64,000 bases of DNA, taken from positions 350,597-414,596 of the forward strand of contig JAFQSD010000002.1 of NCBI GenBank assembly GCA_017409785.1. Direction: 5' to 3'. Below the pieces are notes generated by a model. It saw nothing but the letters and a program-made list of their open reading frames with translations. It made no database searches and was not told the origin of the DNA. This document shows, one piece after another, positions 57,331 to 64,000 of this stretch (positions within the stretch are counted from its first letter, which is position 1; every line of letters begins with the position of its first letter). Source of the DNA: Bacilli bacterium. Its GTDB lineage: Bacteria; Bacillota_I; Bacilli_A; RF39; UBA660. Both the position numbers and the translations under genes were made by a program.

Positions 57331-59868
57331 CTATAATACCTCTTCTTCCTCTTCAGTTGGAAGACCAACTACATCTTCATCAATTGGACTCATTAAAGGT
57401 ACAGTTTCTTCTGTTATAGGAACTTCTTCAGTTGACTCTACTACTTCTTCTGTAGGTACTGCATATGCTTCTTCCATTACTGATTCTTCTACTGCAACTA
57501 CTTCTTCTGCAGGTACTGCATAAGCTTCTTCCATCACTGGCTCTTCTACTGCAACTGCATCTTCTGCAGGTATTGCATATGCTTCTTCCATTACTGGTTC
57601 TTCTACTACAACTACCTCTTCTGCAGGTACTGCATATGCTTCTTCCATTACTGGTTCTTCTACTGCAACTACCTCTTCCGCAGGTACTGCATAAGCTTCT
57701 TCCATTACTGGTTCTTCTACTGCAACTACCTCTTCTGCAGGTACTGCATAAGCTTCTTCCATTACTGGTTCTTCTACTGCAACTACCTCTTCCGCAGGTA
57801 CTGCGTATGCTTCTTCCATCACTGGTTCTTCTACTACAACTACTTCTTCAGGTTGAACCTCAAATGTAGTTTCCATTACTGGTTCTTGAATCATACCAAT
57901 ATCTTCAGGTTGTACATCATATGCTGCTTCTATTACTGGTTCTTCAACCATAACAGCCTCTTCAGGTTGAACCTCAAATGTAGTTTCCATTACTGGTTCT
58001 TGAACTATACCAATATCTTCAGGTTGTACATCATATGCAACCTCTATCACTGGCTCTTCTACTACTTCAGGTTGAATATCAGTAACTATATTTTCATTTA
58101 CTATATTATAATCAACAACTTCTTGATCAAAACTATTAATTGGAGCTGCTTCTTGAACTGTAAGTTCCATATTATTAACAGCAGCAACATCCTCAAATGA
58201 AGGTTCAAATCCTACTGCATCTTGAACATTCTCTGTACTTTGAACTACTTCTTCTGTTTGATAACTATTATCTACTTGAGGAATTTCTTCTACTACCTCA
58301 TTATTCATAGCAACACTCATATCTTGAGCAACCTCTTGATATACAGGTTCTTGATAATCAGTTTGAACAGATTCAGTATAATTTTCAACAACTGGAACTG
58401 ACATATCTTGAGCAACTTCTTGATATACAGATTGTTGTTCTTCAGTTTGAACAACTTCTGTAGGTACCTCAACAGCTGGAACACCTACAACTTGTTCTAC
58501 ATTTTCTTGAACTACTTCTTGTTTATTTTCTTGTTCTTCTGCTTTTGTATCCTCAACAATTTCTGAGAATGCTGCACGCATTTCTTCAGGAGTTCTAGCA
58601 GAGAACTTATATTGATTTAAATTATCTAAAATAAATTTACCTTCCATGAACTGATTCTTTAATTCAGTACTCATTTCATCCATATTTACAAGTTCATAAA
58701 CATGTCTTGTTTCCAAATAACTTAATAATTTTCTACGAACTACAGTACCAACTGCCTTCATAGATTTTTCTTGAACTGCTCCACCTAAACGTGAAACAGA
58801 TAATCCATAATCGATCGCAGGTTTTTCACCTTTTTGGAAACTCTTGGAAGATAAAACAATTTGTCCATCTGTAATTGAAATAATATTTGTAGAAATGTAA
58901 TCTGTAATATCTCCACCCTTAGTTTCAACAATAGGAAGAATAGTTATAGAACCACCATTCATATGTTGACAACCTTTTTCAAGTAATCTTGAATGTGTAT
59001 AGAAAATATCTGCAGGATATGCATCTCTACCTGGAGTCTTACCAGAAATCAAACTAATTTCACGATAAGCTTCAGCATGACGTTTTAAATCATCAATAAC
59101 AACTAAAACATCATAGCCTTCCATCATATAATCTTCCGCTACACTTAAAGCGAAATAAGGAATTAGCGATAATACTGGAGGTAACTCATCATTAAACGCC
59201 GTAATAATTGTCGTATAACTTATAGCACCTCTCTTAGCTAATTCATTATATATAGTTTTTACTTCTTTTTTAGTTTTACCAATTGCTACATAGAAACATA
59301 ATACATTCTTTCCATTTTGATTAACAATTGTATCTAATCCAATTTGTGTCTTACCAGTTCTCTTATCACCGATAATTAACTGTCTTTGACCTTTTCCAAT
59401 TGGATACATTAAATCTATACCAGCAATACCTGTTAATAATGGTCTACATACTGCAGTACGATCCATAATAGGTATTGTTTTTCTCTCAATAGGTACTTCT
59501 TTTAAATCACTAAATTTCTTAGAATTTAGCTTATCTTCACCAAATAAATCTATAATTCTACCTACAGAAGATGGTGAAAAATGACCTTTAAATAGAGCAT
59601 TTGTTGAGTAAACCATATCCCCAACATTAATAGGAGCACTTATCTTTAATACTGCAATATTAATAGAATATTCATTAATAGCAACAACATATCCTATTGC
59701 TTTATTTGCAATATTAATCTTTTCATAGAACATAACATTTTCCATGCCGGCAACTTCAATAATGAAGTCTTTAACATTAATAACAGTACCAACATCAAAA
59801 ACATTCTGATTTTGTTGAATTTCTATAATCTTCGCATCAACTTGTTTTTCAACATAATCTTGTTCCAT
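57331..59868 (-). CDS. F1-like ATPase alpha subunit with a 395-residue acidic repeat tail
   Basis: 845 residues. Residues 1 to about 447 are an F1 alpha: barrel (1-95), P-loop GDKRTGKT (167-174), SLISGKTPGRDAYPADIFY, NIISITDGQIVL and SVSRLGGA with the arginine finger (R360). The C-terminal helical domain is shortened. Residues 450-845 form an acidic, Val/Pro/Glu-rich tail with two copies of VYQEVAQDMSV and then eleven 19-residue repeats. Ordinary alpha is about 500 residues without a tail. Three copies per hexamer would give three long acidic arms on the cytoplasmic side, suited to binding a partner. AGGAGGTG precedes the ATG. Confidence 0.93.
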   Translation of the reverse strand: MEQDYVEKQVDAKIIEIQQNQNVFDVGTVINVKDFIIEVAGMENVMFYEKINIANKAIGYVVAINEYSINIAVLKISAPINVGDMVYSTNALFKGHFSPSSVGRIIDLFGEDKLNSKKFSDLKEVPIERKTIPIMDRTAVCRPLLTGIAGIDLMYPIGKGQRQLIIGDKRTGKTQIGLDTIVNQNGKNVLCFYVAIGKTKKEVKTIYNELAKRGAISYTTIITAFNDELPPVLSLIPYFALSVAEDYMMEGYDVLVVIDDLKRHAEAYREISLISGKTPGRDAYPADIFYTHSRLLEKGCQHMNGGSITILPIVETKGGDITDYISTNIISITDGQIVLSSKSFQKGEKPAIDYGLSVSRLGGAVQEKSMKAVGTVVRRKLLSYLETRHVYELVNMDEMSTELKNQFMEGKFILDNLNQYKFSARTPEEMRAAFSEIVEDTKAEEQENKQEVVQENVEQVVGVPAVEVPTEVVQTEEQQSVYQEVAQDMSVPVVENYTESVQTDYQEPVYQEVAQDMSVAMNNEVVEEIPQVDNSYQTEEVVQSTENVQDAVGFEPSFEDVAAVNNMELTVQEAAPINSFDQEVVDYNIVNENIVTDIQPEVVEEPVIEVAYDVQPEDIGIVQEPVMETTFEVQPEEAVMVEEPVIEAAYDVQPEDIGMIQEPVMETTFEVQPEEVVVVEEPVMEEAYAVPAEEVVAVEEPVMEEAYAVPAEEVVAVEEPVMEEAYAVPAEEVVAVEEPVMEEAYAVPAEEVVVVEEPVMEEAYAIPAEDAVAVEEPVMEEAYAVPAEEVVAVEESVMEEAYAVPTEEVVESTEEVPITEETVPLMSPIDEDVVGLPTEEEEEVL
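57436..58062 (-). repeat. Eleven tandem 57-bp repeats coding 19-residue units in the alpha tail
   Basis: Units run VEEPVMEEAYAVPAEEVVA. Seven units nearest the C-terminus are nearly identical. The four before them form two copies of a 38-residue dimer (VEEPVIEVAYDVQPEDIGI then VQEPVMETTFEVQPEEAVM and variants). The phase is an exact 57 bases, so copy number could change without frameshift. Confidence 0.95.
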
Positions 59869-59882
59869 AAAAAATTCACCTC

Positions 59883-62278
<2,396 letters not shown>

Positions 62279-62288
62279 CTATTTTTAA

Positions 62289-64000
62289 TTATCCCATATA
62301 TACATATTCAATTGTAGTCTCAGCTAAAACTGTATTATTTATTCCACCTAAGAACTGTAATTGAAGATAATATACTCCAGTATCAACTAGATACTCTGGA
62401 ATGTTAAATCTATAAACTGTTGATGAACCCATAACCACTTGCTCAGGAGCAAATGTTACTTCATCATCGAATCCTGTAGCACTATCTGCTAAATAAATTG
62501 AATATCTTAACTTTTTAATTGAAGATAATTTATAACTATCTAGGAATGTTAAGTCAATTGTATTTGGTGCAACGGAGTTTGCACTAGCAGATACAGTACC
62601 AATATCGATACCGGAACTATTTAAAACACGTGAATTAAACTCTTTAATATAATTAATATATTTAGACTCATCTCCACTATTACTTAAATCTCCAGTATAC
62701 ATAATTTGTAATGTATAAATCTTTGTAGGATCAATACCCTTAAATGTATATTTTTTATATGAAGCTGTTTGCACATCATAATAATCACTTGGTAAAGTAA
62801 TCAATAAGTTTTGCGATACATCAAGACCATCTTCATCCAATAAAGCAATCTTATAACTCTTTGATGGAACAACCATATTAATATCACGGAATGTAACGTT
62901 AAATGTTAAACTTCCAACGCCTTCAATTTCTGAAACGTTACTACTAACACTGATTGAAGGAGCTCTTAGTGCTGCTAAAGAAAATTTATATTCTCCAGCA
63001 CCATCAAGTTCTATTGATTTAACACCATCACCAACGTTAATATCAACAAAAGCTTTAATTGTAACTTTATAATATTTACCAAACAACATTGCTCCACCTG
63101 GTTCACAAGGAATATTTAAACTCATGATTTTTTGGAAATTAGTTTCCACAGGTAATTCAATATTAACCGGAACATATTCTGTTACCCCAGCCTCATTCAT
63201 TTGAGCCATTTCAACTTCATATTCAATTCTTGAATAACCAACAACTGACTCTAATAAATAATTTATTGTTAACGACTTATCTTCATAAGATTTTGTACTA
63301 ACTACATGAGCATTCTCACTAGGGAATGAAATACCGATTTCTGCTAAGGTTCTAAAGTAATATGTAGGACTATCAGAGTTCGTATCAATATCATATAGTT
63401 GCTTATAAACATATGACTCATTACCATCATCATCGGTAGTAAGAACATATGCCCAGAAAGTCATAGCATAGTTTTGCTTTGGTAATAAATTTTTAATTTC
63501 AACTGCTGATTGGAATTGTTCCAATGTTTGTTCAACATTTACTTCTCTATACCCTTCAGGTGCACTTTCATCAAGATGTCCTAAATTAGTTACAGCTTTT
63601 AAATTAATATAAATCTTGTCATCTTTAATATCTGATGCAGAGAACTCTCCATCACCAAATCCATAGATTGAAGCTCTAAATGTAACAGTTCTAATTGTTG
63701 TACCAATTAAACTATTACCATTATTATCTAAAATACTAATTCCAGGAATAACTTGATCAAATTGGAATACATTTTCACCAACTGGTGACAACTCATATTC
63801 TTCCAACTTATTTAATACCATATATTGATAATTACACATATAACCACCAGTACTTGGTTTTCCATAAATACTATATGTTCTTCCAGTCATCATATTTGTA
63901 AGTACAATTGTACCAGAAGCATCATAACCTTTAGTATAAATAGAACCAAGTGCTGAACCACTTTCAACTAGAGCATCGTTAGAAGATAAAGTTTGGTAAC
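62289..64000 (-). CDS. Large surface protein with fibronectin-III-like repeats (N-terminus outside window)
   Basis: The frame stays open through the right edge; upstream of an internal ATG at 63893 the codons continue (…GYDASGTIVLTNMMTGRTYS), so that ATG is not the start. About 570 codons are visible, composed of beta-sandwich modules of 90-110 residues with FN3-like endings (IKNLLPKQNYAMTFWAYV, FKGIDPTKIYTLQIMYTG, TGRTYSIYG). The C-terminus shown (IEYVYMG) has no membrane helix or sorting motif, so anchoring must be N-terminal or indirect. It precedes the 457-residue protein by 22 bases in the same transcript. Confidence 0.85.
   Translation of the reverse strand, partial: YQTLSSNDALVESGSALGSIYTKGYDASGTIVLTNMMTGRTYSIYGKPSTGGYMCNYQYMVLNKLEEYELSPVGENVFQFDQVIPGISILDNNGNSLIGTTIRTVTFRASIYGFGDGEFSASDIKDDKIYINLKAVTNLGHLDESAPEGYREVNVEQTLEQFQSAVEIKNLLPKQNYAMTFWAYVLTTDDDGNESYVYKQLYDIDTNSDSPTYYFRTLAEIGISFPSENAHVVSTKSYEDKSLTINYLLESVVGYSRIEYEVEMAQMNEAGVTEYVPVNIELPVETNFQKIMSLNIPCEPGGAMLFGKYYKVTIKAFVDINVGDGVKSIELDGAGEYKFSLAALRAPSISVSSNVSEIEGVGSLTFNVTFRDINMVVPSKSYKIALLDEDGLDVSQNLLITLPSDYYDVQTASYKKYTFKGIDPTKIYTLQIMYTGDLSNSGDESKYINYIKEFNSRVLNSSGIDIGTVSASANSVAPNTIDLTFLDSYKLSSIKKLRYSIYLADSATGFDDEVTFAPEQVVMGSSTVYRFNIPEYLVDTGVYYLQLQFLGGINNTVLAETTIEYVYMG

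Noticed and set aside
57465..57869. Leucine-rich coding frame on the plus strand
   Set aside because: It is the antisense reading of the alpha repeat region, with no ribosome binding site and composition dictated by the repeats.
57436..58062. CRISPR or non-coding tandem repeat
   Set aside because: The 57-base period is in frame, without spacers, and codes a conserved 19-residue unit in the alpha tail.
63827..63893. ATG at 63893 as start of the FN3-type protein
   Set aside because: The frame stays open to 64000 with beta-domain-like sequence upstream, so the gene is cut by the window edge.

Overview
Organism. The window is very AT-rich and uses the standard bacterial code: the epsilon-like gene ends in TGA, inside an ATGA overlap with the next start codon. 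Gene content and order are those of Bacillota, class Bacilli: recU-ponA convergent with dnaD-nth, rodZ-pgsA-recA, gpsB-rnpB, ftsY-ylxM-ffh, and hup/der/spoIVA. A class B RNase P RNA is present. Cell-wall genes occur (class A PBP, MurE with a DDPR substrate motif), so this is not a wall-less mollicute. Several genes belong to endospore formation: SpoIVA, a SpoVIF-like protein, an alpha/beta small acid-soluble spore protein, a CotD-like coat protein and two tiny YjcZ-like membrane peptides. Three of these transcription units have sequences resembling sigma-G or sigma-K promoters upstream. My inference is an uncultivated, probably gut-associated, spore-forming or recently spore-forming low-GC Bacilli lineage near Erysipelotrichia/RF39.

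Layout. 1-9 kb: the end of a suf operon (sufC), an acidic coiled-coil protein, HIT, PrsA, a polytopic membrane protein with recX, rpoZ, an ASCH protein and a nucleoside phosphorylase. 9-16 kb: a CotD-like gene, then a protein-targeting block (ffh, a HerA-like ATPase with an Asn-rich repeat tail, ylxM, ftsY). 16-24 kb: RNase J, RNase Y, murE, recA (LexA-like box), pgsA, rodZ, rnpB, gpsB. 24-31 kb: recU-ponA facing nth-dnaD, then cca and HU. 31-38 kb: a LEA-like repeat protein, der, a SpoVIF-like gene, a zinc-ribbon protein and spoIVA. 38-43 kb: engB, a DHH phosphoesterase, ackA, ssp, thiI.

43.3-64 kb: one long minus-strand gene set, at least 20.6 kb and open at the right edge. It looks like a repurposed F-type ATPase operon. 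The order c, b(-delta), alpha, gamma, beta, epsilon is that of an atp operon and the catalytic residues of F1 are present. However, no a subunit is recognisable, the c-like subunit has threonine where the ion-binding carboxylate should be, and alpha carries a tail of about 395 residues with eleven 19-residue repeats. The operon is embedded among membrane-anchored extracellular proteins, including one of 3261 residues with membrane segments at both ends and an upstream fibronectin-type-III-like protein that runs off the window. Three of the anchored proteins seem to share a membrane-proximal beta domain. I infer an ATP-driven surface machine rather than an ATP synthase. It is conceptually similar to the F1-like ATPases of mycoplasmas linked to surface proteins or gliding, but with a different composition. 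This is the most interesting content of the window.

No gene-free stretch exceeds about 300 bases once the two tiny genes between 3891 and 4272 and rnpB are counted. I saw no tRNA, CRISPR array, insertion sequence or prophage.
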